Part shown: positions 1 to 8,086 of the stretch, piece by piece
How the letters are laid out: every line of letters begins with the position of its first letter
Position numbering within the stretch: position 1 is the first letter of the stretch
Assembly (NCBI GenBank): GCA_963837735.1
Contig: CAWIOM010000009.1
Location: forward strand, 78,935 to 142,934
DNA from: VRUE01 sp963837735
Lineage (GTDB): Bacteria; Actinomycetota; Thermoleophilia; Solirubrobacterales; 70-9
Reading direction: 5' to 3'
Length of the DNA stretch: 64,000 nt
Position numbers and translations under genes: made by a program
The notes under the pieces: model-generated
What the model saw: the letters and a program-made list of their open reading frames with translations, nothing else
Database searches by the model: none
What the model was told of the DNA's origin: nothing

Positions 1-34
1 GCTCGGGGTAGAGGGCGAGGACGCGCAGCTCCAT
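1..34 (-). CDS. gatD: GatD-like glutamine amidotransferase subunit, N-terminus only (partial)
   Basis: Only the first 11 codons lie in the window; the gene runs off the left edge. They read MELRVLALYPE, which resembles the opening of GatD, the glutaminase subunit of lipid II isoglutaminyl synthase. GatD frees ammonia from glutamine for MurT, which amidates the D-Glu of lipid II. The ATG overlaps the TGA of the preceding methyltransferase gene (ATGA), so the two are translationally coupled. The identification rests on this short start and on murT lying one gene upstream. Confidence 0.6.
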   Translation of the reverse strand, partial: MELRVLALYPE

Positions 35-753
35 CAGGCGGCCTCCATCAGGACGACCGCCGAGCCGACGTGGGAATCGGTGGGCAGGATCTCGCGGCGG
101 GCGACCGGCTCCAGGCCCGCCTCCCGGGCCTCGGCCTCGACGGTCTCGGCGGCGAGCAGGCGGAGCGGGATCTCGTCGAGCTCGTCGCTGAGCTCGCCGT
201 CGGGGGAGACCGTCTGGCGCAGGCGGCGGACGACGATCGTGCCGGCGTCGAGGCCGGCGTCGAGCGGCAGGCTCGAGTAGACCCAGCCGTCGAGCTCGCG
301 GGCGTCGGGTAGGGGAGGGGCGGCCTCCTCGACCAGCTCCGGCGGCATCCCGTCGACGATCGCAACCGCGACGCGGCCGCCAGGGCGCAGGTGCCGGAGG
401 GCGCAGCGCAGGCAGGAGAGGCGCTCGCCGCCGCCGGCGAGGACCTGGACGAACTGCATCGGCGCGAGGACGAGCGCGAAGCGCTCGCCGAGGTCGAAGT
501 CGCGGCCGTCGCCGACCGTCGCCGAGGCTGTGAGGCCGGCGGCCGCCGACCGCGCGTTGAAGGCCTCGACGAGCTCCGGCGCGAGGTCGAGGCCGCGGAC
601 GTCGTGCCCGCGGCCGGCGAGGTCGAGGGCGACGCGGCCGGTTCCGCAGCCGAGGTCGAGGACGGGCCCGTCCGCCTCGCTCGCCAGCAGGCGCCAGAGG
701 TCGAGGTCGCCCTCATAGGCGCCGCACTCCAGGTCGTGCCAGATGACGGACAT
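34..753 (-). CDS. Class I SAM-dependent methyltransferase between murT and gatD
   Basis: A 239-residue Rossmann methyltransferase. The SAM-binding motif I is VLDLGCGTGRVALDLA near residue 33, followed by the acidic end of strand 2 (GLDLAPE) and a post-I motif with HLRPGGRVAVAI near residue 125. The substrate cannot be told from sequence. I chose the ATG at 753 because the protein proper starts MSVIWHDLECG; an in-frame ATG at 792 would add 13 residues encoded by a repeated element. It sits between murT and gatD, normally adjacent genes, and overlaps gatD by 4 bases. A role in modifying a lipid II-related substrate is inference from position only. Confidence 0.85.
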   Translation of the reverse strand: MSVIWHDLECGAYEGDLDLWRLLASEADGPVLDLGCGTGRVALDLAGRGHDVRGLDLAPELVEAFNARSAAAGLTASATVGDGRDFDLGERFALVLAPMQFVQVLAGGGERLSCLRCALRHLRPGGRVAVAIVDGMPPELVEEAAPPLPDARELDGWVYSSLPLDAGLDAGTIVVRRLRQTVSPDGELSDELDEIPLRLLAAETVEAEAREAGLEPVARREILPTDSHVGSAVVLMEAA

Positions 754-764
754 ACGCGACTGTC

Positions 765-829
765 TGCTCTGCTCTCGCGAACTCGCGCTCATGATGACCG
801 GAAGCCTCGCGAGTTCGCTTCCGCGTCCG
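765..829 (-). repeat. Dispersed repeat, copy A, upstream of methyltransferase start
   Basis: A 65-base stretch aligns without gaps to 55248-55312, with 50 of 65 positions identical by hand count. The most conserved part is CTCATGATGACCGGA (788-802). Here the conserved block is the loop of an 11-bp perfect stem (777-787 with 808-818). The element ends 11 bases before the ATG at 753; the other copy ends 10 bases before the hisZ start codon. It could be a mobile palindromic remnant or a shared 5'-leader element. Confidence 0.6.
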
Positions 830-868
830 CGACAGTCGGTGTTCCTTGGGCGGATCTCACTTCTGGTG

Positions 869-2259
869 TCATTCCCAGAACTCCTTCGCCAGGCCGCGGG
901 AGGAGAGGAGCTTGCGGAGCTCCAGCAGGGCGGTGTAGGTGGGGAGGGCGAAGAGGCGCTGCGGGGCGGCGGCGACGGCGCGGTCGAGCGATGCGGCGAT
1001 CCCCTCCTCGACCTCGATCCGGTCCTCGGGCCAGCCGGCGTATTTGAGCCGCAGCGCCATCTCCGGCGCCCGCGTGCCGGCGCAGGTGACGCGGCGGACC
1101 GAGCCGGTGAGAATCTCGAAGTCGGCGTCCCAGACCCAGGAGACGTCGCGGCCGTCGGCGATCCCGTCGTTGAGGGCGATCCAGAGGTCGAGGCCCTCGC
1201 CGGCCGACTCGAGCCTCAGCGTGCGCAGGACCTCGTTGGCGCCGGCCGGGTTCTTGATCAGGAGGATCGAGACGGGGTGCCGCTGACGGCGATCGTCTCG
1301 ACCCGGCCGAAGGCGGCGCGCACGCCGGCGAGCGCCGCCGCCGCCCGCTGCGGCTCGACGCCGAGCTCGAAGGCCGCCGCCAGGGCCGCCAGGGCGTTGT
1401 AGACGTTGTAGAGCCCGGGCAGCGGGAGCTCGAGCCGGACCTCCTCGCGCGGCATCCTCACGGTCACCGACGACCCCTCCATCCCATGCAGCTCGACCTT
1501 CGTCGCGGCGATGTCGGGGCGCGGGCGCTCGGCGCCGCAGTTGGGGCAGGAGTAGTGGCCGAGGTGGCCGACGAAGGCGCGCTCGTAGGCGTAGGGGTGC
1601 CCGCAACGGCGGCAGTGCTTGGCGTCGGAGGCGTGCTGGAGCTCGGGCAGGGCCTGGGCGGGATCGTCGATCCCGAAGTAGATGACGCCGTCGCGGCGGT
1701 TCTGGTCGGCGTCGCGCCCGAGGTCGGCGATCAGCGGGTCGTCGGCATTGAGCACGAAGCGAGTCCGGCCGGCATGCTCCTCGACCAGGGCCGACCACTC
1801 GTCGGCGAGCGTCTCGATCTCCCCATAGCGGTCGAGCTGGTCGCGGAAGAGGTTGCCGAGGACGATCAGCGAGGGGTCGAGCTCCGCCGCGACCTTCGGC
1901 AGCCAGGCCTCGTCGACCTCGAAGAGGCCCTCGCTCCCGCGCTGCTCGAGCAGCGCCGTGGCGACGCCCCAGGTCATGTTCGAGCCCGCCCGGTTGTGGA
2001 CCGGCGAGCGGCCCTCGGCGGTGAGGATCGCGGCGATCATTCCCGCCGTCGTCGTCTTCCCGTTGGTCGCGCTGAGGACGGTCGCGTCCTCGAGCCGGGC
2101 GCCGAGCCGGGAGATGGCGTCGGGCGCGAGCCGCAGGAGGACGCGGCCGGGCAGCGTCGTCCCGCCGCCGCGGCCGCTGAGCCGGCTGGCGGCCCCGATC
2201 GACCGCGCCGCGGCCCGCTTCGCCCCGAACAGGGCCCCGTTTCGGTCGCGGGCGCTCAA
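869..2259 (-). CDS. murT: MurT, lipid II isoglutaminyl synthase ligase subunit (one frameshift)
   Basis: Mur-ligase-family protein that, with GatD, amidates the alpha-carboxyl of D-Glu in lipid II. The central ATP-binding motif is SATNGKTTTAGMIAAIL. A Cys4 zinc ribbon (CRRCGHPY...YSCPNCG) is inserted, as in MurT. The C-terminal DUF1727 domain starts LLIKNPAGANEVLR. The TTG start at 2259 overlaps the stop of the upstream kinase gene (TTGA). The frame breaks at a run of four G on the plus strand (1274-1277): before it the protein reads AVSGTP, after it VSILLIKNPAG, so one missing base restores the family sequence. I regard the break as a probable sequencing error. Confidence 0.88.
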
Positions 2260-3170
2260 GCTCCGGCCCGGGGCACGATCACGCTCAGCGCCCGCGGCAG
2301 GACCCGCAGCGAGGCGGGAAGGTCGCTGATGTGCTCGCCGTCGGCGTAGACGGGGTAGGGGCGGCTGGCGCTCAGCTCGAGGTGGCCGGCCCGGAAGACG
2401 CGCACCCAATCATCCTCGACGTGCGTGCCCTTGAACACCCTCGGCATGCTTCGCAGAGCCCGGAGCTTGCCGACCTCGCCGACGGCGACGATGTCGAACT
2501 CACCGTCGTCGAGCTCGGCGTCGGGGGCGATGAACATGCCGCCGCCGAAGGCCCTGTTGTTGGCGACGGAGACCGAGTAGCCGGTGAAGCGGTAGCGCTC
2601 GTCGTCGACGCGGACCGTGAAGCGGCCCGGCTTCCAGCCGATCAGCGTGCGGATCGCGGCGAAGGCGTAGACGAGGTGCCCGCGCAGGAAGTTGGTCTCG
2701 TTGGCCACCCGGTTGGCTTCCGAGTCGAAGCCGGCGCTGACGATGCCGAGAAATCGCTTGCCATTGACCTCGCCGACGTCGATCTGGCGCGTCTCGCCGC
2801 CGAGCAGCACCTCGACCGCCGCCTCCGGGTCCTCGGGGATGCCCAGCACCCGGGCGAGGTCGTTGCCGCGCCCGCCGGGGATGATTCCGAGCGGCGTCTC
2901 GGAGCCGGCCATCGCGCCGCCGATCGCGCCGAGGAGGCCGTCGCCGCTGATCACCACGGGCAGCTCGCCCGCCTCGATCGCGCCCAGCGCCTGGCTCACT
3001 CCGTGCTCGAGGTCCCGGGTGCGCTGGACCCGGAACACGGCCCGTGCCTGGTCGAGCGCCTGCTCGACCCTGGGCAGCAGCTTCAGCGCGCGGCCGCCGC
3101 CCGAGGCCGGGTTGACGAGAAGCGCCAGCGGCATCTCGGGATCGAGCCCCGCTCGCTCTCCGTTCGCCAT
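2256..3170 (-). CDS. Diacylglycerol kinase family lipid kinase
   Basis: A 304-residue DagK/YegS-type lipid kinase. The N-terminus has LLVNPASGGG (nucleotide-binding loop), followed by VVISGDGLLGAIGGAM, in the place of the family motif GGDGT, and PLGIIPGGRGNDLARVLGI. The C-terminal beta-sandwich half ends with PYPVYADGEHI. The replacement of the GGDGT motif by SGDGL is unusual, although the Gly-Asp-Gly core is kept. The gene overlaps murT by 4 bases and follows a methyltransferase gene. Likely role: phosphorylating a lipid alcohol such as diacylglycerol at the membrane; the true substrate is unknown. Confidence 0.85.
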   Translation of the reverse strand: MANGERAGLDPEMPLALLVNPASGGGRALKLLPRVEQALDQARAVFRVQRTRDLEHGVSQALGAIEAGELPVVISGDGLLGAIGGAMAGSETPLGIIPGGRGNDLARVLGIPEDPEAAVEVLLGGETRQIDVGEVNGKRFLGIVSAGFDSEANRVANETNFLRGHLVYAFAAIRTLIGWKPGRFTVRVDDERYRFTGYSVSVANNRAFGGGMFIAPDAELDDGEFDIVAVGEVGKLRALRSMPRVFKGTHVEDDWVRVFRAGHLELSASRPYPVYADGEHISDLPASLRVLPRALSVIVPRAGA

Positions 3171-3182
3171 AGGCGGGAAAGC

Positions 3183-3696
3183 CTAGTCTGAGGCGGGTTC
3201 GGAGGCCCCATGGGGCAGGGCGATGACGAAAAAGCTGCCGCCGCCGGCGCCGCCCTCCGCGAGCGGCTCGAAGCCCGCCCGCCGCAGCGCTCCGCGCCGT
3301 CCAGCGCCCGCGGCCGCCGAGCGGGTTGCGGCCGCGGCCGCCGTAGGCGACCAGGCGCCCGCCGGGGCGCAGCACCCGAGCGGCCTCGGCGATCGCCAGG
3401 CGGCCGGCGCCCTGGGCGAGAAGGTCGAAGTGGTCGTCGGGAAACGGGAGGCGGCGGGGCGCGCCGGCCTTGAACGCGATCCGGCCCTCGGGGTCGAGCC
3501 CGACGCGGGCCCTCGCCCGCGCGACGCGCTCGGCGGAGGCGTCGACGCCGCGCACCCGCGCGCGCGGGAACTCGCGGGCGAGGAACAGGGCGCCGTCGCC
3601 CTCGCCGCACTCGACCTCGAGCACGCGCTCGGGGTCGATGCCGCCGAGGTGGAGGACGGCCGCCGCCAGGGGGACGATCGGATCGGTCGTGCTCAC
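3183..3696 (-). CDS. Class I SAM-dependent methyltransferase (frameshifted)
   Basis: The first ~130 residues form a methyltransferase fold: RVLEVECGEGDGALFLARE (motif I), VRGVDASAERVARARAR, then FPDDHFDLL and ARVLRPGGRLVAYGGRGRN. Around 3300-3320 the frame breaks. In the next frame the protein finishes as ALRRAGFEPLAEGGAGGGS followed by FFVIALPHGASEPASD and a TAG at 3183, a normal ending for this family. One indel in a GC-rich run explains it. The stop lies 12 bases before the start of the lipid kinase gene, so it is probably the first gene of the kinase-murT operon. Substrate unknown. Confidence 0.7.
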
Positions 3697-3742
3697 GGCC
3701 CGATCATCGCAGGGGCACTGGTTCCTCTAGGCTCTGCCGGCG

Positions 3743-4435
3743 ATGGAGGCAAGCAACGCCGGGGGGAGCCCGGACCGCCGCTGGATGATCCTCGCCGGCT
3801 TCGCGGCCGTCGCCGCGATCGTCGTCGGGGCGATCCTGATCGGCCGCAGCGGAGGAGGCGACTCGGGCTCGAGCTCGGCCGGCGTCGAGGGCTGCGAGAA
3901 GGTCCCCAAGCCGAAACCGAAGACCGTCAGCTTCGAGAAGCCCAAACAGACGGTGAAGAAGGGCGAAGACGTGTCGGCGCGGATCGAGACGAGCTGCGGC
4001 GACTTCACGATCGCGCTCGACTCCGAGCGGGCGCCGAAGACCGTCAACTCGTTCGTGTTCCTCTCCGAAGAAGGCTTCTACGACGGGCTGCCGTTCCACC
4101 GGATCGTCCCCGGCTTCGTGATCCAGGGGGGCGACCCGCTCGGCAACGGCACCGGAGGCCCCGGCTACAGCGTCGACGAGAAGCCGCCGTCGAACCTCTC
4201 CTACACGAGGGGGGTCGTGGCGATGGCGAAGAGCTCGGCGGAGCCGCCGGGGCGCTCGGGAAGCCAGTTCTACGTCGTGCTCGGCGCCGATGCCGGCCTG
4301 CCGCCCGAATACGCGCTGGTCGGCAAGGTCAGCGAGGGAATGGACGTCGTCCAGCGGATCGGCAAGCTCGGCACGCCCAGCGAAAAACCGAAACAGACCG
4401 TGATCATCGAACACTCGGTGATCGAGCGGCCCTAG
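3743..4435 (+). CDS. Membrane-anchored cyclophilin-type peptidyl-prolyl isomerase
   Basis: A 230-residue protein with a short cytoplasmic N-terminus, one transmembrane segment (residues ~14-34, WMILAGFAAVAAIVVGAILI) and an extracytoplasmic cyclophilin domain from residue ~80. Cyclophilin landmarks are FHRIVPGFVIQGGDP (with the catalytic Arg), GSQFYVVLG and YALVGKVSEGMDVVQRI. It should catalyse cis-trans isomerisation of Xaa-Pro bonds in exported proteins. It is followed after 28 bases by a peroxiredoxin gene on the same strand, at the head of a run of genes concerned with protein folding and redox chemistry. Confidence 0.92.
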   Translation: MEASNAGGSPDRRWMILAGFAAVAAIVVGAILIGRSGGGDSGSSSAGVEGCEKVPKPKPKTVSFEKPKQTVKKGEDVSARIETSCGDFTIALDSERAPKTVNSFVFLSEEGFYDGLPFHRIVPGFVIQGGDPLGNGTGGPGYSVDEKPPSNLSYTRGVVAMAKSSAEPPGRSGSQFYVVLGADAGLPPEYALVGKVSEGMDVVQRIGKLGTPSEKPKQTVIIEHSVIERP

Positions 4436-4463
4436 TGCTGGGCGCGTCGCTAGGCTTGGGCTG

Positions 4464-4967
4464 ATGGCCAAGGTCGACGTAGGCGACGCCGCCCCCGATT
4501 TCGAGCTGCCGGGCACCGACGGCAAGGCCTACCGCCTCTCCGACTACCGCGGGCGCAACGTCGTTCTCGCCTTCTACCCGGGCGACGCGACGGCGACCTG
4601 CACGAAGCAGTTCTGCTCCTACCGCGACGAGGGCGATCGCATCGACCAGCTCGACGCAGAGGTCCTGGGGATCTCCTCGCAGTCGGTCGAGTCGCACGAG
4701 CGCTGGGCCAGGGAGCAGGAACTGAACGTGCCGCTGCTCGCCGACGAGGACATCGCCGTCAGCCGCGCCTACGGGGCGACGGGCTGGCTCGGGCCGCTGG
4801 CGAACCTGACCGAATTGAAGGGCGATACGGTCGACGGCCGCTACGTCAAGCGGGCGACCTTCGTGATCGACGGCGACGGCATCGTGCGCTACCGCCACGT
4901 CTCGACGACCGGGGCGACCTACCAGTCGGTCGACGACCTCGAGCGGGCTGTAGCGGCAATCGGCTGA
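4464..4967 (+). CDS. bcp: Thiol peroxidase of the BCP/PrxQ peroxiredoxin family
   Basis: 167 residues with a thioredoxin fold. It starts VGDAAPDFELPGTDGK, then FYPGDATATCTKQFCSYRD, in which the first Cys is the peroxidatic residue and the second, five residues later, the resolving Cys typical of many BCP proteins. It reduces hydrogen peroxide and organic hydroperoxides using thioredoxin. The motif TKQFCSYRD replaces the more common TPGCT(A/V)E context but keeps both cysteines. The TGA stop overlaps the ATG of the next hydrolase gene, so the two are co-translated. Confidence 0.9.
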   Translation: MAKVDVGDAAPDFELPGTDGKAYRLSDYRGRNVVLAFYPGDATATCTKQFCSYRDEGDRIDQLDAEVLGISSQSVESHERWAREQELNVPLLADEDIAVSRAYGATGWLGPLANLTELKGDTVDGRYVKRATFVIDGDGIVRYRHVSTTGATYQSVDDLERAVAAIG

Positions 4968-5821
4968 TGCCGGGCGAACCCTCGCCCTTCGCCGTCGCGG
5001 CGGACGGCGGGCCGGCGATCCGCGGCGAGCAGGCGGGGGAGGGGCGGCCGGTCGTCCTCTGCCACGGCATCACCGCGACGCGCGTCTCGGTCATCCACGG
5101 CTCCCGAGCGCTGGAGCGGGCCGGCCACTCCGTGATCTCCTACGACGCCCGCGGCCACGGCGAGTCCGACCCCGCCCCTGCGGGGGGTGGGGGTTATGTA
5201 TACCCGGAGCTCGTCGCCGACCTCGAGGCGGTGATCGCCGCCCGGGTGGGGGGTGGCCGGCTCGCGCTCGCCGGCCACTCGATGGGCGCCCACACGGCGG
5301 TCGCCTACGCGCTGGCGCATCCCGAGCGGGTCGCCGCGCTGGTCGCGATCGGCCCGGCCTACGACGGCACGATCTCCGACGATTCGCTCGCGTACTGGGA
5401 CGGCCTCGCCGCGGCGCTCGAGGACGGCGGCGTCGAGGGATTCGTCCACCACATCGACCGGGTGCAGGGGATCGACCCCGCCTGGCGCGACTCGGTGCTC
5501 CGCTTCACCCGCGAGCGGATGCTGCGACACCGGCACCCCGAGGCGGTCGTCGAGGCGCTGCGGCAGGTGCCGCGATCGAGGCCCTTCGCCTCGCTCGAGG
5601 ACCTCGAGGACCTCGAGGTGCCGACACTCGTCGTCGCCAGCGGCGACGCCGCCGACCCGGGCCACCCATACGCGACCGCGGCCGAGTACGCGCGCCGGCT
5701 GCCGCGCTCTGAGCTGGTCAGCGAGGCGCAGGGACAGTCGCCGCTGAGCTGGCAGGGCGGCCGCCTCTCGCGTGAGATCGCCCGCTTCTGTGCCGCCGAG
5801 TGGCAGAAGGCGCAAGAATGA
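4967..5821 (+). CDS. Alpha/beta hydrolase
   Basis: 284 residues with an alpha/beta hydrolase fold: oxyanion-loop region VVLCHGITATR, YDARGHGESDPAP, and the nucleophile elbow LAGHSMGAHTAVAYAL with Ser in GHSMG. An acidic residue is available in VVASGDAADPGHP. The usual C-terminal catalytic His near AQGQSPLSWQGG is not obvious, so the catalytic triad is uncertain. No signal peptide is visible. The start codon overlaps the peroxiredoxin stop and the stop overlaps the start of the next gene. Substrate unknown. Confidence 0.85.
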   Translation: MPGEPSPFAVAADGGPAIRGEQAGEGRPVVLCHGITATRVSVIHGSRALERAGHSVISYDARGHGESDPAPAGGGGYVYPELVADLEAVIAARVGGGRLALAGHSMGAHTAVAYALAHPERVAALVAIGPAYDGTISDDSLAYWDGLAAALEDGGVEGFVHHIDRVQGIDPAWRDSVLRFTRERMLRHRHPEAVVEALRQVPRSRPFASLEDLEDLEVPTLVVASGDAADPGHPYATAAEYARRLPRSELVSEAQGQSPLSWQGGRLSREIARFCAAEWQKAQE

Positions 5822-6189
5822 CAGGCATGAGCGAGCAGGGGGAAGCAGGTCCGCCGGTCGACGACGGCGCCGCCGTCCACTACTCGGCGGTTGCGCCGGG
5901 GACGCCGGTCTACTCCTCCGACGGCGCCCAGGTCGGCACCGTCAGGGAGATGCTCGACAACTACCGCGAGCACATCTTCGACGGCGTCGTCTTCAGGGAC
6001 GCCGGCGGAACGCTGCGCTTCGCCGACGCCCCCGAGGTCGCCCGCACCGCCGAGCGCGGGGTGACGCTGGGCGTGAGCGCCGCCGAGGCAGCCGAGCTCG
6101 GGCCCCCGGAGAAGGGCCGGATGACGATCGCCCCCGGATCCGGGGGCGGCGGCATCCTCGGCAGGCTGTTCGGGCGAGGGCAGCGCTAG
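5818..6189 (+). CDS. PRC-barrel-like small protein
   Basis: A 123-residue protein starting at the ATG that overlaps the preceding TGA (ATGA); another ATG lies three codons later. The segment GTPVYSSDGAQVGTVREML followed by DIFDG-like EHIFDGVVF resembles PRC-barrel / DUF2171 proteins, which form a small beta-barrel around a repeated strand pattern. The C-terminus is glycine-rich (SGGGGILGRLFGRGQR). No catalytic residues are evident. It is in the same operon as peroxiredoxin, hydrolase and VKOR; function unknown. Confidence 0.65.
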   Translation: MTGMSEQGEAGPPVDDGAAVHYSAVAPGTPVYSSDGAQVGTVREMLDNYREHIFDGVVFRDAGGTLRFADAPEVARTAERGVTLGVSAAEAAELGPPEKGRMTIAPGSGGGGILGRLFGRGQR

Positions 6190-6203
6190 ATGGGCGGGAC
6201 GGC

Positions 6204-6635
6204 TTGAAGGCCCCCGCCGAGGGGACCCTGCGCGGCATCGCCGTCTTCGTGGCCACGGTCGGGATCGCCGTCGCGATCTACATCGCGATCGCCGACTCGG
6301 GCGGCGGCAGCCCGGTCTGCGTCGGCGGCAGCCACGGCTGCGCGACGGTCGCCGAAAGCTCCTACTCGCACCTGCTCGGCGTCAACATCGCCGTCTTCGG
6401 GGCGATCGGCTACGTGCTCCTGCTCGGCGCCGCCCTGCTGCGCGGCGACGTCGCCCGTATGGGCGGCTTCCTCGTCGCCCTCGGCGGCTTCGGCTACAGC
6501 GTCTTCCTCACCTACCTCGAGCTGTTCGTGATCGACGCGATCTGCCAGTGGTGCGTCTTCAGCGCAATAATGATGACCGTGCTCTTCACCGTGAACGCGA
6601 TCCGCATGGTCCGCTTCGTCGGGAAGCCGGCATGA
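6204..6635 (+). CDS. VKOR-family membrane disulfide-generating enzyme
   Basis: A 143-residue integral membrane protein with four predicted helices, starting at a TTG. It has the paired cysteines of vitamin K epoxide reductase homologues: an outer-loop pair (VCVGGSHGC, residues ~35-42) and the active-site CXXC (AICQWCVFSA) at the start of the last helix. In bacteria lacking DsbB, VKOR reoxidises DsbA with quinone as acceptor. The next gene, overlapping by 4 bases, is DsbA-like, which strongly supports this partnership. The start is the weakest part: the TTG at 6204 is the nearest plausible codon before the first helix. Confidence 0.9.
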   Translation: MKAPAEGTLRGIAVFVATVGIAVAIYIAIADSGGGSPVCVGGSHGCATVAESSYSHLLGVNIAVFGAIGYVLLLGAALLRGDVARMGGFLVALGGFGYSVFLTYLELFVIDAICQWCVFSAIMMTVLFTVNAIRMVRFVGKPA

Positions 6636-7396
6636 GCGGCAGCAAGGACCGCGAGCAGCGGCGGGAGGAACGGCTGGCGGCCGAGGCCGAGGCCGAGGGA
6701 GGCGAGCGTCGCAAGAGGCTTCTGCAGGTGGCGAGCGCGGTGGCCTTTCTGGTCGTGATCGGCGTCGTCGTGGCGATCGTCGTCAACGCGAGCAAGGACA
6801 GCGGCGGCGACGCGGGCAACCTCGGATCGGTCAGCGAGGTCAACCGTTCCCTGGCCGGGATTCCCCAGCGAGGGATGGAGCTCGGCGACCCGAAGGCGTC
6901 GGCGAAGCTGGTCGAGTTCGGCGACCTCAAGTGCCCGATCTGCGCCGCCTTCTCCAAGGAAGTGATTCCGACGGTGATCGACAACAAGGTCCGGACCGGC
7001 GCGGCGACGATCGAATTCCGCAACTTCACGATCATCGACGGGCAGTCGAAGCCGGCCGGGGCCGCCGCTCTGGCGGCCGGCGAACAGGGGCGCGGCTGGA
7101 ACTTCCTCGAGATCTTCTACCGCAACCAGGGCCTGGAGACCGATCCCTACGCCAACGACGAATTCCTCACCGCGGTCGCCAGGGCGGCGGGCGTCGCCGA
7201 CATCGGCCGCTGGAACCGCGAACGCAAAAGCGCCCGACTGAACCGCGAGGTCACCGCCTCGAGCAAGGAAGCGGAAAGCCTCGGCTTCACCGGCACGCCG
7301 TCATTCGCCCTGCAGAAGGGGGGCGGCGAACTGGAATCGCTGGGCTCCCTGGGAACGGCCGGCGAACTCGAAGAAGCGCTCGAATCGGCCGGCTGA
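6632..7396 (+). CDS. Membrane-anchored DsbA-like thiol oxidoreductase
   Basis: A 254-residue protein with a charged cytoplasmic N-terminus, one transmembrane helix (residues ~30-50) and an extracytoplasmic DsbA-like thioredoxin domain. The active site is LKCPICAAFSKEV (CPIC), and the cis-proline loop is GFTGTPSFAL near the C-terminus. It would introduce disulfides into exported proteins and be reoxidised by the VKOR enzyme encoded immediately upstream; ATG and the VKOR stop overlap. It is the last gene of the plus-strand run; the 42 bases to the convergent methyltransferase hold no obvious hairpin. Confidence 0.92.
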   Translation: MSGSKDREQRREERLAAEAEAEGGERRKRLLQVASAVAFLVVIGVVVAIVVNASKDSGGDAGNLGSVSEVNRSLAGIPQRGMELGDPKASAKLVEFGDLKCPICAAFSKEVIPTVIDNKVRTGAATIEFRNFTIIDGQSKPAGAAALAAGEQGRGWNFLEIFYRNQGLETDPYANDEFLTAVARAAGVADIGRWNRERKSARLNREVTASSKEAESLGFTGTPSFALQKGGGELESLGSLGTAGELEEALESAG

Positions 7397-7438
7397 CCCA
7401 CTCAGGTTCACATAACCACCATTATCGAGCGTTGAAAC

Positions 7439-8077
7439 TCAGGCGAGGACGGCGCTGCCCCGGGCCAGGGGCCTGACGATCGGCGGCGCCTTGGGTAGGC
7501 GCCCTCGCTCGACGCCCTCCAGGGTCAGCGGTGAGGCCTCGATCGAGGCGACGGTGTCCCGGTTGCAGTGGCAGCCGTCGCCGAACAGCCGCCAGGGCGT
7601 CTCCAGGCGGTCCTGCCAGCGCGCCAGGCCCTCGTCCTCGGCGCGCACGTGCTCGACGAACAGCAGCCTGCCGCCCGGGCGCAGGACGCGGGCGGTCTCG
7701 GCGAGCGCCGCGGCGGGATCGGGGACCGTGCAGAGGACGAGGGTGAAGACGGCGGTGTCGAAGCTCGAGTCCTCGAACGGGAGGTCCTGGGCGGAGGCGG
7801 CGAGGACCTGCGCCTCCGAGCCGGCGTCCACGACCTTCGCCTCAAGCCTGCGCAGCATGTGAGGGTCCGGCTCGGCGAGGACCAGGTCGGTGACCGCGTC
7901 CGGGTAGAGGCCGAGGTTGGCGCCGGTCCCGGCGCCGAGGTCGATCGTCCGCCCGCTCGCCGCGGCGAGCGTCTGGCGCCGCATCTCCCGCAGGCCCGCC
8001 TCCTCGGTGCCCTTCAGCGAGCGGTCATAGAGGGCCGAGAAGGCCCTCCCCCAGGTCGCGTCGTAGAGCCGTCCCAT
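7439..8077 (-). CDS. Class I SAM-dependent methyltransferase (UbiE-like)
   Basis: A 212-residue methyltransferase of the Methyltransf_11 type. Motif I is TIDLGAGTGANLGLYP, motif II has VLAEPDPHMLRRLE, and later come LPFEDSSFDTAVFTLVLC and ARVLRPGGRLLFVEHVRAED. The HVRAED and CHCNRDT segments match the family often annotated as UbiE or phosphatidylethanolamine N-methyltransferase-like. Substrate undetermined. It follows the broken secreted-protein gene on the same strand, 9 bases away. Confidence 0.85.
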   Translation of the reverse strand: MGRLYDATWGRAFSALYDRSLKGTEEAGLREMRRQTLAAASGRTIDLGAGTGANLGLYPDAVTDLVLAEPDPHMLRRLEAKVVDAGSEAQVLAASAQDLPFEDSSFDTAVFTLVLCTVPDPAAALAETARVLRPGGRLLFVEHVRAEDEGLARWQDRLETPWRLFGDGCHCNRDTVASIEASPLTLEGVERGRLPKAPPIVRPLARGSAVLA

Positions 8078-8086
8078 CGGGCCCGC

